Positions 16,093 through 25,364 of a DNA stretch of 57,360 bases are shown here, piece after piece. The notes beneath the pieces are model-generated. The model was not told where the DNA came from. It saw only the letters and a list, made by a program, of their open reading frames with translations, and searched no databases. The stretch spans positions 1 to 57,360 of the forward strand of contig JAKIZO010000010.1 of assembly GCA_022707965.1 (NCBI GenBank), given 5' to 3'. Within the stretch, counting starts at the first letter, position 1, and each line of letters opens with the position of its first letter. This DNA comes from Bacteroidota bacterium. Lineage in GTDB: Bacteria > Bacteroidota > Ignavibacteria > Kapaibacteriales > UBA2268. The translations under genes and the position numbers were made by a program.

Positions 16093-17436
16093 ATGAATAT
16101 TGCAATTGTTGGGGTCGGAAGCATTGGTTATCAGCTTGCGAAGCGTTTTACTCTTTTCGAAGGCGACATTGTAATCATCGAGCAAAACCCAGAAAGAGCC
16201 GAGTATGCGCGCGAACACTTAGACGCTATGGTCATTGAAGGTAATGCTACTGATTACGAAATTCTTAAATCTGCTCAAATTGATAAAATGGATGCCTTCG
16301 TCGCTCTTACCCGTAGCGACGAAATTAACTTGCTTGCTTGTAAATTAGCAAAAAAAATGGGGGTGCAAACTACAATCGCTCGCGTTAAAAATGCTCAATA
16401 CCTTAATCCTAACTTTATTGTTCGTAAAGAAGATTTCGGTGTAGATCTGATGGTGCATCCTGAACAAGAAACTGCAAAAGCGATTGTTCGTTTGATTAAC
16501 TTGGCTTCATCTACTGACTCTATTGAATTTGAAAACGGCAAAGTTCATTTTACTGGTATTAGAATCGATTCTCAATTGGATATTCTTAGAGTACCTCTTG
16601 CTGAGCTCGGAACAAAATATAAGCACATACCAATGAGAATTGTTGCAATAAAACGTAATTTGAGAACAATTATTCCTCGTGGCAGCGATTTCTTAATGAA
16701 AGGCGACCAAATTTTCTTCACTTGCAATCCTAATTATTTTGATGAACTTCTCGAAATTTTTGGGAAGAAGAACGTTAAAATCGAAGATGTAATGATTATC
16801 GGTGGCGGACAAATTGCATACTTTATAGCAGAAAAATTGCAAGATGATTTGAATATTAAAATTATCGAAAAAGACGAAAAAAAAGCAACCGATATAGCCA
16901 ACCAATTGAGAGATACTCTGGTTATTCACGGAGATGGGAGCGACCTCGACTTGCTTACTCTGGAAGGGCTTCCTGATATGGACGAGTTCGTTGCTATCAC
17001 AGGCGACGACGAGACAAATATTATTACCAGCATTATTGCAAAGCACCTCAAAGTGCCACGCGCAATTACTTTGATAAACAAGAACGAATACTTACCGCTT
17101 TCGGGAACTCTTGGACTTGATGCTGTTGTAAGCAAACAACAAATAACCGTCAACGTTATCGAAAGTTTTATAAAAAGGCAATCTATTGCAAATGTAGTAG
17201 AGCTACCCGGCATTGAAGCAGAAATAACAATGTATATTGCCAAACCTAAGTCCAAAATTACCACTAAGCCTCTTAAAAATTTAGATTTCCCGCGTGGAGC
17301 TATTGTTGGAGCTGTTATCGACCGCAATGATAACTTAATAATTCCAACGGGCGATACTCATATTAGCGAAGGCGACAAAGTGCTTATTCTTTGCACAACT
17401 GAACAAATTAAAATTGTCGAAAAATTATTCAAGTAA
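16093..17436 (+). CDS. trkA: Trk potassium uptake regulatory subunit TrkA
   Basis: Peripheral cytoplasmic NAD(H)-binding subunit that gates the TrkH K+ channel. The 447-aa protein contains two tandem RCK units. The first Rossmann fold begins IAIVGVGSIGYQLAKRF (residues 2-18), with the acidic ribose-binding residue in VIIEQNPERAE; the second starts VMIIGGGQIAYFIAEKL at about residue 234. Each is followed by a TrkA-C (RCK_C) segment (about 140-225 and 365-447). It is the first gene of a trkA, trkH-relic, trkH cluster with 4-bp and overlapping junctions, so co-transcription and matched stoichiometry are likely. Confidence 0.95.
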   Translation: MNIAIVGVGSIGYQLAKRFTLFEGDIVIIEQNPERAEYAREHLDAMVIEGNATDYEILKSAQIDKMDAFVALTRSDEINLLACKLAKKMGVQTTIARVKNAQYLNPNFIVRKEDFGVDLMVHPEQETAKAIVRLINLASSTDSIEFENGKVHFTGIRIDSQLDILRVPLAELGTKYKHIPMRIVAIKRNLRTIIPRGSDFLMKGDQIFFTCNPNYFDELLEIFGKKNVKIEDVMIIGGGQIAYFIAEKLQDDLNIKIIEKDEKKATDIANQLRDTLVIHGDGSDLDLLTLEGLPDMDEFVAITGDDETNIITSIIAKHLKVPRAITLINKNEYLPLSGTLGLDAVVSKQQITVNVIESFIKRQSIANVVELPGIEAEITMYIAKPKSKITTKPLKNLDFPRGAIVGAVIDRNDNLIIPTGDTHISEGDKVLILCTTEQIKIVEKLFK

Positions 17437-17440
17437 TAAT

Positions 17441-17808
17441 ATGAATTTGAAAATTGTCGCTAAAATCCTTGGATTAATACTTATTTTTCTAAGTTTTACA
17501 ATGTTGCTGCCATTGCCTTTTGCATATTATTATGATAGTCAGGACCAAGCAAGTTTTATCTTCTCTTTCAGTATTACATTTTTAGTCGGGATTTTAGCAT
17601 TTTTTTCCACAAAGAGAAATTTAGGAGCAAGCCAAAAAGATATACATCCCAAAGAGGGTTTTGCAATAGTAGGTTTTGGGTGGGTTGCTTTGTCTCTATT
17701 TGGTGCTTTGCCTTATGTAATATCAGGAGCAATTTTCTTATGCTATTAGGACGTCTTGAAATATTTACCATATTAGTTTTGCTTACACCTGTATTCTGGA
17801 GAAAGTAA
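17441..17808 (+). pseudogene. Internally deleted trkH copy
   Basis: The first about 100 codons from the ATG at 17441 encode the N-terminus of a TrkH homologue (EGFAIVGFGWVALSLFGALP, YVISGAIF), about one third identical to the intact TrkH beginning at 17808. The frame then hits TAG at 17747-17749. In another frame, 17740-17805 encodes MLLGRLEIFTILVLLTPVFW, which closely matches the TrkH C-terminus (MLLGRLEIFTILILFSPSFW). Everything between, about 1.1 kb including all pore loops, is missing. The relic's TAA overlaps the start of trkH (TAATG), so the original translational coupling survives. It cannot form a channel; a short membrane peptide might still be made. Confidence 0.88.
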
Positions 17809-19265
17809 TGAAAATCAAGACAATTATTCAAATATTATCGCTTATCGTCGGATGCATAGGATTATTTATGTTGTTCCCTATGCTTTATTCTTTTTTTACC
17901 AATGAAAATGTTACCTATAGTTTTTTTGTGTCTTTTTTGTTTCTCTCTGGAGTTGGATTCTCATTATATTTTATTCTAAAATCAAAACAAAATGACAATG
18001 ATAAAAATTTATCAATTCGTGAGGGCTTTTTTATTGTTACTTTTGCGTGGATAGTTACAATTCTTTCTGGAACTTTACCTTATCTGATAAGTGGAGCTAT
18101 TCCTGATTTTACTGACGCTTTTTTTGAAAGTGCTTCAGGGTTTACAACTACCGGTTCATCCATATTGTCAGATATTGAAAAATTACCCAAAAGCATTTTG
18201 CTCTGGCGAAGTCTTACTCACTGGATTGGTGGAGTTGGGATTGTTGTTATTGCTCTATCTATTATGCCAATCTTAGGTGTTGCAGGTATGCAACTTTTCA
18301 AGGCTGAAACTCCGGGTCCTACAACCTATAAACTATCTCCACGCATAAAAGAAACAGCAAGAATAATTGGGCTTGTTTATTTAATAATCACAGCTTTTAT
18401 TTTGCTTCTGTATTTACTTGTTGGTATGCCTGTTTATGATGCTATTTGCCACGCTTTTGGCACAATTGCAACTGGTGGCTTTTCTCCTAAAAACGCAAGT
18501 ATTGGCTTTTACCATAGCCCACTAATCGAATACACTGTGGTATTTTGTATGTTTCTCTCTGCTGTCAATTTCTCTTTGCATTACTCTGCTTTGAAAGGTT
18601 CTTTCAAAACCTATTTGAAAAGCGAAGAACTTAAATGGTTCATTCTAATTATTCTATCTTCAACGATATTAATTTCTCTTTTTCTGATTTTTGAGAACGG
18701 CAAAACAGTAGAAGGTGCATTTCGGGGTGCTCTTTTCTATGTTGTTTCGTTAATTTCTACAACTGGATTTGGGACAGAAGATTATGAAAAATGGAATTAT
18801 GGAGCTCAATTATTATTAATAACGCTAATGTATTTAGGTGGTATGGCTGGTTCCACATCAGGTGGAATTAAGCAAATCCGCTTCATCGTTGTAGTTAAAT
18901 TAATTAACTCCGAAATAAAAAAATATATCCATCCTCAGGCTGTTGTTCCCGTTAGAATTAACGGACAGCCTATTGAAAGAAAGATAGCAATTAACATACT
19001 TATTTTTACCCTGTTTTATGCTTTTGTTTCAGCTTCGGCAGTCATTACCTTGTGTTTTGATGGTGTTGATATTTCCACATCTATTGGTGCTGTTGCTGCA
19101 GCAATGAATGGTGTAGGTCCCGGTCTCGGTTTGGTTGGTCCGGTTGAAAACTTTTCAACACTTCCAGCTTTTGCTAAATGGGTACTCAGCGGTTGTATGT
19201 TGCTTGGGCGTCTCGAAATCTTTACTATTCTTATTTTGTTTTCACCTTCATTCTGGAAAAAGTAA
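17808..19265 (+). CDS. trkH: Trk-type potassium uptake channel TrkH
   Basis: Inner-membrane K+ translocating subunit (485 aa) that works with TrkA. It has the four-fold membrane-pore-membrane architecture, with selectivity-filter regions visible at SGFTTTGSS, FGTIATGGFS, STTGFGTED and AAMNGVGPGLG. The conserved C-terminal MLLGRLEIFTIL is present. The start codon overlaps the stop of the deleted paralogue (TAATG). It is the only intact transporter of the cluster. A weak hairpin terminator overlaps its stop codon. Confidence 0.95.
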   Translation: MKIKTIIQILSLIVGCIGLFMLFPMLYSFFTNENVTYSFFVSFLFLSGVGFSLYFILKSKQNDNDKNLSIREGFFIVTFAWIVTILSGTLPYLISGAIPDFTDAFFESASGFTTTGSSILSDIEKLPKSILLWRSLTHWIGGVGIVVIALSIMPILGVAGMQLFKAETPGPTTYKLSPRIKETARIIGLVYLIITAFILLLYLLVGMPVYDAICHAFGTIATGGFSPKNASIGFYHSPLIEYTVVFCMFLSAVNFSLHYSALKGSFKTYLKSEELKWFILIILSSTILISLFLIFENGKTVEGAFRGALFYVVSLISTTGFGTEDYEKWNYGAQLLLITLMYLGGMAGSTSGGIKQIRFIVVVKLINSEIKKYIHPQAVVPVRINGQPIERKIAINILIFTLFYAFVSASAVITLCFDGVDISTSIGAVAAAMNGVGPGLGLVGPVENFSTLPAFAKWVLSGCMLLGRLEIFTILILFSPSFWKK

Positions 19266-19284
19266 GATATTGTGCTTACTTTTT
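19257..19284 (+). terminator. Weak intrinsic terminator of the trk operon
   Basis: Hairpin AAAAGTAAG / CTTACTTTT (about 10 bp, 8-nt loop) overlapping the trkH TAA, running into TTTTTTC. Only three G-C pairs, so efficiency may be moderate. Confidence 0.5.
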
Positions 19285-19342
19285 TCTCTAACTTTTTGTA
19301 ATTTGCATACTTGTTATGTCTTAAATTTTCTTTTTTTCTACT

Positions 19343-20347
19343 ATGGATGCCGATACAAAGAAAGTAATATTAAGTGGAATAACGCCATCTGGAATTCTTA
19401 CAATTGGACATTTAACCGGTGCATTAATAAATTGGGTACGACTTCAATCTGAATACGATTGCTATTTTATGATAGCCGACCTTCACGCTATTACTGTCAG
19501 GCAAAATCCTGCTGAACTTCGTCAGCGAACGCTCGATACTGCTGCTATGTTTCTTGCTTGTGGAATTTCGCCTGAAACGAGCACTCTATTTATTCAATCA
19601 CACGTCCCTGCTCATAGTCAGCTTGCCTGGGTGCTAAATACTTTTACAGGTATGGGTGAATGCTCGAAAATGACGCAATTTAAAGATAAATCAAAGAAAC
19701 ATTCAGAAAATGTCAACGTTGGGCTTTTTGCTTATCCTATACTTATGGCAGCAGATATTCTTCTATACCAGGCAGATTTAGTTCCTGTCGGCGAAGACCA
19801 GAAGCAACACCTCGAACTCACTCGCAATCTTGCTCAACGCTTCAATCATTATTATTCCGATACTTTCAAAATGCCTGAACCTTTTATTCCTGAAGTCGGT
19901 GCTCGCATAATGAGCTTGCAAAACCCAACTGCTAAAATGTCCAAGTCTGATGAAAATAAAAATTCCACGATATTTTTGAACGATAAACCTGAGGAAATAA
20001 GAAATAAAATCAAACGGGCTGTTACCGATAGCGATACAGTTGTCCGCTATGATGAAGAGAACAAACCCGGCGTCTCAAATCTTATGCAACTTTATAGTAT
20101 TGCAACGGGCAAATCATTTGCGGAAATCGAAAAACAATTCGAAGGGGTTGGTTATGGTGAATTCAAAGCTGAGGTTGCCGATAAAGTTGCTGAATACATT
20201 CGTCCCATCAGCGAACGTTTTGCTGAAATTTCCAGCAACAAAAAATATTTGCAAGAAATTTTGTCATTCGGTTCTGATAAAGCAAACAAAGTGGCAATGA
20301 AAACTTTGCGTAAAGTGTATAAAAAAGTTGGGCTTGTGAGCTTTTAA
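19343..20347 (+). CDS. trpS: Tryptophanyl-tRNA synthetase
   Basis: Class I aminoacyl-tRNA synthetase that charges tRNA-Trp in the cytoplasm. Length 334 aa is normal for bacterial TrpRS. The HIGH-type motif is TIGH (residues 20-23, in PSGILTIGHLTGAL) and the KMSKS loop is exact (K198-S202, KMSKSDENK). The C-terminal anticodon-binding helical region contains VADKVAEYIRPISERF. The following gene starts 3 bp after the stop, so the esterase and methyltransferase are probably on the same transcript. Confidence 0.97.
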   Translation: MDADTKKVILSGITPSGILTIGHLTGALINWVRLQSEYDCYFMIADLHAITVRQNPAELRQRTLDTAAMFLACGISPETSTLFIQSHVPAHSQLAWVLNTFTGMGECSKMTQFKDKSKKHSENVNVGLFAYPILMAADILLYQADLVPVGEDQKQHLELTRNLAQRFNHYYSDTFKMPEPFIPEVGARIMSLQNPTAKMSKSDENKNSTIFLNDKPEEIRNKIKRAVTDSDTVVRYDEENKPGVSNLMQLYSIATGKSFAEIEKQFEGVGYGEFKAEVADKVAEYIRPISERFAEISSNKKYLQEILSFGSDKANKVAMKTLRKVYKKVGLVSF

Positions 20348-20350
20348 TTT

Positions 20351-21466
20351 ATGAAGTGTAAATATTTTATTTTTCTTTTAGTTTTTATTTTTACTTTTTT
20401 AAAAGCTAATTCACAGGATGGTTCGCTGCGCGACGTTACTATCATTAGCCAAAAGAGTGGCAAACCAATATCTTTTAGTTTATACTTGCCGTCTGGATAC
20501 GAAAAGTCGAATAGAGCTTATCCGGTGATTTACCATCTACATAGTTTAGGGGACAATTTTCGTAGTGCGTGGCGACCGCTTGTAATTAAGTACATTAACT
20601 ATGCAGTAAGCTTAGGCATCATTGATGATTGTATTATTGTATTTCCTGATGGCTACGAAAATAGTATGTGGGGAAATAGTGCCGATGGCTTGAAACCAGC
20701 AGAGACTGACCTCATCGAGGACATAATCCCATTTGTAGATTATTTTTATAGAACTGTTCCTTATCGTGAGTTCCGCTTCGTTCAAGGTTTTTCGATGGGT
20801 GGATTTGGTGCAGTAAAATTTCTTTCTAAATATCCTGATTTATTTGCAAAAGCCGTTTCATTAGACGGTGGAATGCGAACCTGGGCTACCTTGCAAAGCG
20901 GTCGCCCTCAAATCGCAAGGGAAATTTTCTTCAATAATGAAAATTTGTTCGCTGAATTTGCACCCTGGAAATATTTAAGCTTTTACTCTGATATTTTAAG
21001 TCTTGATACAATGTTTTATATTTCTGTTGGGGATTTTAAATCTCTGAATAAGACTTTTGCTGATAGTCTAACTTATTACGGCATTCCTTTTGTTTATTCG
21101 ACAACTCTTTGCAAACACGATATTGATTGCCTGCTCGACCGTGAATGGCTAAACATTGCTGAATTTTACTCCAAATCCATTCCAAAAACTAACGATATGA
21201 ATGCAAAAATCGTATCTTCTCCTCTTCGCAATTCACAAAATTCTATTTTAGTCATAAATTATTCTCTCGAAAGAGTTGGACGTGCAAAAATCGACTTATT
21301 TGATACCGAAGGCAATCTGATTATGAATGTTGTGAATGAATTCGAAGTTTCTGGTGAATTTAGAAAAGATATTCCGCTAAATGGAAATATTAAAAAAGGT
21401 AGATATATTTTAGTCTATGACGTGCCAAATCAAAAACGTATTCGCAAATTTATTCTGATTAAATAA
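20351..21466 (+). CDS. Secreted esterase D-like alpha/beta hydrolase with T9SS-like C-terminal domain
   Basis: 371-aa exported serine hydrolase. Signal peptide at residues 1-22 (FIFLLVFIFTFLKANS). The core resembles feruloyl-esterase/esterase D proteins: YPVIYHLHSLGDN, the oxyanion segment and the nucleophile elbow GFSMGGFG with Ser148; a candidate catalytic His is in CKHDIDCLL. Residues about 290-371 form an immunoglobulin-like tail (INYSLERVGRAKIDLFDTEG, GRYILVYDV) like type IX secretion C-terminal domains, although the usual YPNP entry motif is absent. Targeting to the cell surface by T9SS is therefore likely but not certain. Substrate unknown. Confidence 0.8.
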   Translation: MKCKYFIFLLVFIFTFLKANSQDGSLRDVTIISQKSGKPISFSLYLPSGYEKSNRAYPVIYHLHSLGDNFRSAWRPLVIKYINYAVSLGIIDDCIIVFPDGYENSMWGNSADGLKPAETDLIEDIIPFVDYFYRTVPYREFRFVQGFSMGGFGAVKFLSKYPDLFAKAVSLDGGMRTWATLQSGRPQIAREIFFNNENLFAEFAPWKYLSFYSDILSLDTMFYISVGDFKSLNKTFADSLTYYGIPFVYSTTLCKHDIDCLLDREWLNIAEFYSKSIPKTNDMNAKIVSSPLRNSQNSILVINYSLERVGRAKIDLFDTEGNLIMNVVNEFEVSGEFRKDIPLNGNIKKGRYILVYDVPNQKRIRKFILIK

Positions 21467-22260
21467 TGAATTTCAAATATTTAAACAGTCTTGAATTTCT
21501 TCCAGCCGAGGTGGATTTTTACAGAAATATTCGTTTCACACCTCAATCTCATATTGAAAACAATATATTTCTCACAGAAGGGATTGTATCATTCAGAAAA
21601 TTACTCGAAAGCAACTTAAAAATACTATCTGTGCTTACTACTGAAAAATACATAAGTGTAATTCAAGAATTCACCAGCCGATTTACTGATGTCAATATTT
21701 TTGTTGCTCCCGATAAAAAATTAATAGAAATAATTATTGGCTTTTTGCCAAACGAACCAATTTATGCAATAGCCAGAATTCCACCTCAATTTAGTCTTGA
21801 TGAACTGGGCAATAGAATAGTATTTTTAGATGGTGTATCGAAGCAGGAAAATGTAGGTTCAATTATTCGCAATGCTTTGGCTTTCGATATTGATTCGCTC
21901 ATTTACTCGACAGAAAGTTGCTTCCCATATCTTCGACGGGTTGTACGAGTTTCTCTCGGTTGCGTATTTTCAATGAAAATTGCTCATTCAGCAAATTCAT
22001 TAGAAACAATTGCTTTATTAAGAGATTTAGGCTACTCGATTATTGCAATTGAGCAATCAGATAAATCGATTGATATTTCTTCAAGCATAAGTCACCAAAA
22101 GGCTTGCTTTGTTTTCGGCAATGAGAGCAAAGGAATAAGTAAACCAATATTAGATATAGCAGACGAAATAATCGAAATCAGAACAAATAAAAAAGCAGGC
22201 TCGCTCAATGTCGCCGCCTGCTCTGCAATAGTATTCTGGAAATATTCTAATTTATCTTAA
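21466..22260 (+). CDS. SpoU/TrmH-family RNA 2'-O-methyltransferase
   Basis: SPOUT-class methyltransferase (264 aa) expected to 2'-O-methylate tRNA or rRNA with S-adenosylmethionine. The three family motifs are present: VFLDGVSKQENVGSIIRNA (motif 1), FVFGNESKGIS (motif 2) and SLNVAACSAIVFW (motif 3), all in the C-terminal trefoil-knot half; the first about 100 residues resemble an L30e-like substrate-binding domain. Its ATG overlaps the preceding stop (TAATG). The 3' end overlaps the convergent nuoN gene by 9 bp. The exact target nucleotide cannot be deduced. Confidence 0.9.
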   Translation: MNFKYLNSLEFLPAEVDFYRNIRFTPQSHIENNIFLTEGIVSFRKLLESNLKILSVLTTEKYISVIQEFTSRFTDVNIFVAPDKKLIEIIIGFLPNEPIYAIARIPPQFSLDELGNRIVFLDGVSKQENVGSIIRNALAFDIDSLIYSTESCFPYLRRVVRVSLGCVFSMKIAHSANSLETIALLRDLGYSIIAIEQSDKSIDISSSISHQKACFVFGNESKGISKPILDIADEIIEIRTNKKAGSLNVAACSAIVFWKYSNLS

Positions 22261-23739
22261 ATATAGCAACAATTCTATCAAGTAGCTCGGGAAAATCCCA
22301 AGCAAGACTGTCAATGCTGCCGAAATTAGCAAGGTAAAGCCAGCAGCACGAGGTTCGCTTGTGTGCAAAACGAATTCCGTTGCTTCGCGGAAATATATGT
22401 AAATAAGCAAACGCAAGTAGAAATACACCGAAATAAGCGATGAAATAATTCCAACAATAGTAAGCCATAGATATCCCGCATCAATAGCAGACTTGAAAAT
22501 ATAATATTTTCCGAAAAATCCTGCAAATGGTGGTATTCCCGCAAGCGACAGCAAGAACACAACCATCATTGCTGAAATGAGAGGACGAGTTTTGTATAAT
22601 CCCGAATAATGTGAAAATTCAAGATATTCTCCATCTTTGCCTTCCAGGTTTGCAACAATTGCAAACGAACCAATTTGCATAAACATATAAACAGCTGCAT
22701 AGAACGAAGCACCTGCCCAGCCATCCGGTGTGTTCGCTACAATTCCCATCAACATATATCCAGCGTGTGCAACCGATGAATATGCAAGCATCCTTTTCAC
22801 ATTGTTCTGAGCAATTGCTGTAATATTGCCGATAAGCATCGTAGCAGCAGAAAGCACTGCCAATATGTTCTGCAATGTGGTGATATGACTGCTATCCAAT
22901 GTCTTTATTGCAACAAACATTATGTTTTTACCAATCAAAATAAAAGCAAAAATTGCTGCTGCTTTTCCCGCAGTGCTTAAAAATCCAGAGATTACAGTTG
23001 GTGCACCGTCGTAAACATCAGGTGCCCATTGGTGGAATGGGAATGCCGCTATTTTGAACGATAGTCCGATAAAAACAAGAGTTATTCCTAATATTAAGTA
23101 TAAATTATTATAATCTTGGGCTATTATTTTTTGCGAGATTGACTGAAAGGTCATAGTCCCCGTTGCACCATAAACCAATGCAATGCCGTAAAGCAAAAAT
23201 CCGGAAGCGAATGCTCCAAGCAAAAAGTATTTGAGTGCAGCTTCGACAGAAGTCAGTCGCTTACGGAAATAACCCGCAAGCACATAAAATGTAATAGACA
23301 TAAACTCAATACCAATAAACATCAGTAGCAAATCCGCGGAGTGTGCTATCATCATCATTCCGCTTGTCGCCAATACAACAAGCGAATAGAATTCTTTATA
23401 TTCGAATTCTGCTCTTTGATTATATTCACGAGCAGCAATAATAGTTAGCAGTGCTGCAACCGCAAAAATCACATCAAAAATATAAGCATATCCGTTGTAT
23501 GCAAGCATACCCATTGAAATTGGGAAGCTTGCGAGGTTGCTTGCCTCATTATAAAACTGGTTAAGCAAAATCCAGCCTGCGGATACTATCGTTATAGCTA
23601 AAATGGTAATTGCAAAAATGTAGTTTATTTTCTTGTTCTTTCCCGTAATGGCGTCCAGGATAATCAGCAAAATACCAGTTGCTGATATGAAAAAAATCGG
23701 GAAACCAAGCGCCAACTCTTTTAGTAATTCATTTGCCAT
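22252..23739 (-). CDS. nuoN: NADH-quinone oxidoreductase subunit N
   Basis: Antiporter-like proton-pumping subunit of complex I (495 aa, about 14 helices). Characteristic segments include the Lys/His-bearing helices (KYFLLGAFASGFLLYGIALVYG; FPFHQWAPDVYDGAPT) and VKRMLAYSSVAHAGYMLMG. It is the last gene of nuoF-batD-nuoL-nuoM-nuoN, 6 bp after nuoM. Start chosen at the ATG at 23739. Assignment is secure. Confidence 0.96.
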   Translation of the reverse strand: MANELLKELALGFPIFFISATGILLIILDAITGKNKKINYIFAITILAITIVSAGWILLNQFYNEASNLASFPISMGMLAYNGYAYIFDVIFAVAALLTIIAAREYNQRAEFEYKEFYSLVVLATSGMMMIAHSADLLLMFIGIEFMSITFYVLAGYFRKRLTSVEAALKYFLLGAFASGFLLYGIALVYGATGTMTFQSISQKIIAQDYNNLYLILGITLVFIGLSFKIAAFPFHQWAPDVYDGAPTVISGFLSTAGKAAAIFAFILIGKNIMFVAIKTLDSSHITTLQNILAVLSAATMLIGNITAIAQNNVKRMLAYSSVAHAGYMLMGIVANTPDGWAGASFYAAVYMFMQIGSFAIVANLEGKDGEYLEFSHYSGLYKTRPLISAMMVVFLLSLAGIPPFAGFFGKYYIFKSAIDAGYLWLTIVGIISSLISVYFYLRLLIYIYFREATEFVLHTSEPRAAGFTLLISAALTVLLGIFPSYLIELLLYLR

Positions 23740-23745
23740 ATTTCT

Positions 23746-25335
23746 TTACTGATTGTTTTCAATATTTGAATTATTAGGTTTGGAAATTTCTGGAATGACA
23801 GGCAATTCATATCTTTCTTTGCCAAACTTGATTTTTTCCAGTTTATTTACAAGTTTTTTAGTGGAATTTTCAGATAATTGCAAAAATGTCGATGGATAGA
23901 TACCAATCCAGATAATGAACAAAACTATTGGCAAAAATGTAGCCCACTCACGTTTGTTTATGTCTTTCAATCCGTGATTTGCAGGATTTGTGATTGTGCC
24001 AAACATAACACGTCTGAACATCCAGAGCAAATAGACAGCAGCAAAAATTACCCCCGTTGCTGAAATCACTGAATACCAAATCGAACCAAGAAATGGTGAT
24101 TTGAATGCTCCCAATAAGTTTAGAAATTCACCGACAAAACCGTTAAGTCCAGGTAAACCGACCGAAGCGAGCATAGCAATTGCGAAAAACACTGTGAAAG
24201 CAGGCATAATTCGGGCTATTCCGCCAAATTCCTCTATTTCACGAGTGTGCCTACGCTCGTAAAGAACGCCTACACAAAGGAACAACATACCAGTTGAGAG
24301 CCCGTGATTTACCATTTGTATTATTGCGCCTTGTATTCCTTCCACTGTCATAGAGAAAATCCCAAGCACAACAAACCCTAAATGGCTAACAGACGAATAT
24401 GCAACAAGCCGTTTTACATCAGATTGCACCATTGCAACCAGTGCGCCATATACAATTCCAAACACTGCCAGCCAGGAAATTAGCGAAGCATACATAAAAC
24501 TTGCTTGCGGAAAGAGTTCCAGATTAAAGCGAATTAGACCATAAGTACCCATTTTAAGCAAAACACCTGCAAGAATGACCGAACCAGCTGTCGGTGCTTC
24601 TGTGTGAGCATCAGGCAACCAGGTATGCAGTGGGAAGACGGGAACTTTTATCAGGAACGATAGTGCAAATGCCCAAAATAACCACTTCTGATAGTCCAAA
24701 GGTATAAAATGGCTGTATTGCCGAATTAATTCGTAATTAGTTGTAAAACCATTTGGGACGTGTGCAAGGTGAGTACCCACAAATTGCCCGAGCCAGATTA
24801 CTCCAACAAGCATCGGCAAAGAACCAAACATTGTAAATAAGAAGAACTTAACAGTTGCGTATATTCTATCTTTCCCACCCCAGATACCTATGATAAAATA
24901 CATTGGGATTAATATGAGTTCCCAGAAAATATAGAATAGAAACAAATCAAGCGAGATAAATACACCTGTCATTGCAAATTGAAGCAATAAGAGCAAAGAA
25001 TAATATGATTTTTCCCGCTTTTTGATTGCATCAAACGAAGAAAATATAGCAATTGGCGAAATAAAAGTTGTGAGCAATACAAGCAAAAGCGACATACCAT
25101 CTATGCCCACTCGAAAGCCAATGTCCAGCGATGGTATCCACACTTTTTCATAAGTTAATTGCAAATTTGGATTATCAGAATTAAATTGAAGCAATAAAGT
25201 TAAAGACACTATAAATGCAATTACTGAAAATCCAAATGCAACATACTTGATTAATTTTACCTGCTCTTTGTTGATAAAGAGTAAAGCAAACGAGCCAATC
25301 AGTGGTATAAACAATGTAAGAAATAACTCAGTCAT
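23746..25335 (-). CDS. nuoM: NADH-quinone oxidoreductase subunit M
   Basis: Antiporter-like complex I membrane subunit (529 aa, about 14 helices). The conserved charged helix positions are visible: the Glu in FYIFWELILIPMYFIIG, the Lys in FFLFTMFGSLP, and FPLHTWLPDAHTEAPT with VKRLVAYSSVSHLGFV. The last about 45 residues form a charged cytoplasmic tail (NKLEKIKFGKERYELPVIPE) longer than in E. coli. Located between nuoL and nuoN with a 29-bp gap to nuoL. Confidence 0.96.
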   Translation of the reverse strand: MTELFLTLFIPLIGSFALLFINKEQVKLIKYVAFGFSVIAFIVSLTLLLQFNSDNPNLQLTYEKVWIPSLDIGFRVGIDGMSLLLVLLTTFISPIAIFSSFDAIKKREKSYYSLLLLLQFAMTGVFISLDLFLFYIFWELILIPMYFIIGIWGGKDRIYATVKFFLFTMFGSLPMLVGVIWLGQFVGTHLAHVPNGFTTNYELIRQYSHFIPLDYQKWLFWAFALSFLIKVPVFPLHTWLPDAHTEAPTAGSVILAGVLLKMGTYGLIRFNLELFPQASFMYASLISWLAVFGIVYGALVAMVQSDVKRLVAYSSVSHLGFVVLGIFSMTVEGIQGAIIQMVNHGLSTGMLFLCVGVLYERRHTREIEEFGGIARIMPAFTVFFAIAMLASVGLPGLNGFVGEFLNLLGAFKSPFLGSIWYSVISATGVIFAAVYLLWMFRRVMFGTITNPANHGLKDINKREWATFLPIVLFIIWIGIYPSTFLQLSENSTKKLVNKLEKIKFGKERYELPVIPEISKPNNSNIENNQ

Positions 25336-25364
25336 ATTTATTTTTCATTAATTTTGAAACAAAA

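Noticed and set aside
17414-17749. Separate 111-aa membrane protein
   Set aside because: It is the N-terminal part of a deleted trkH copy; the matching C-terminus follows in another frame.
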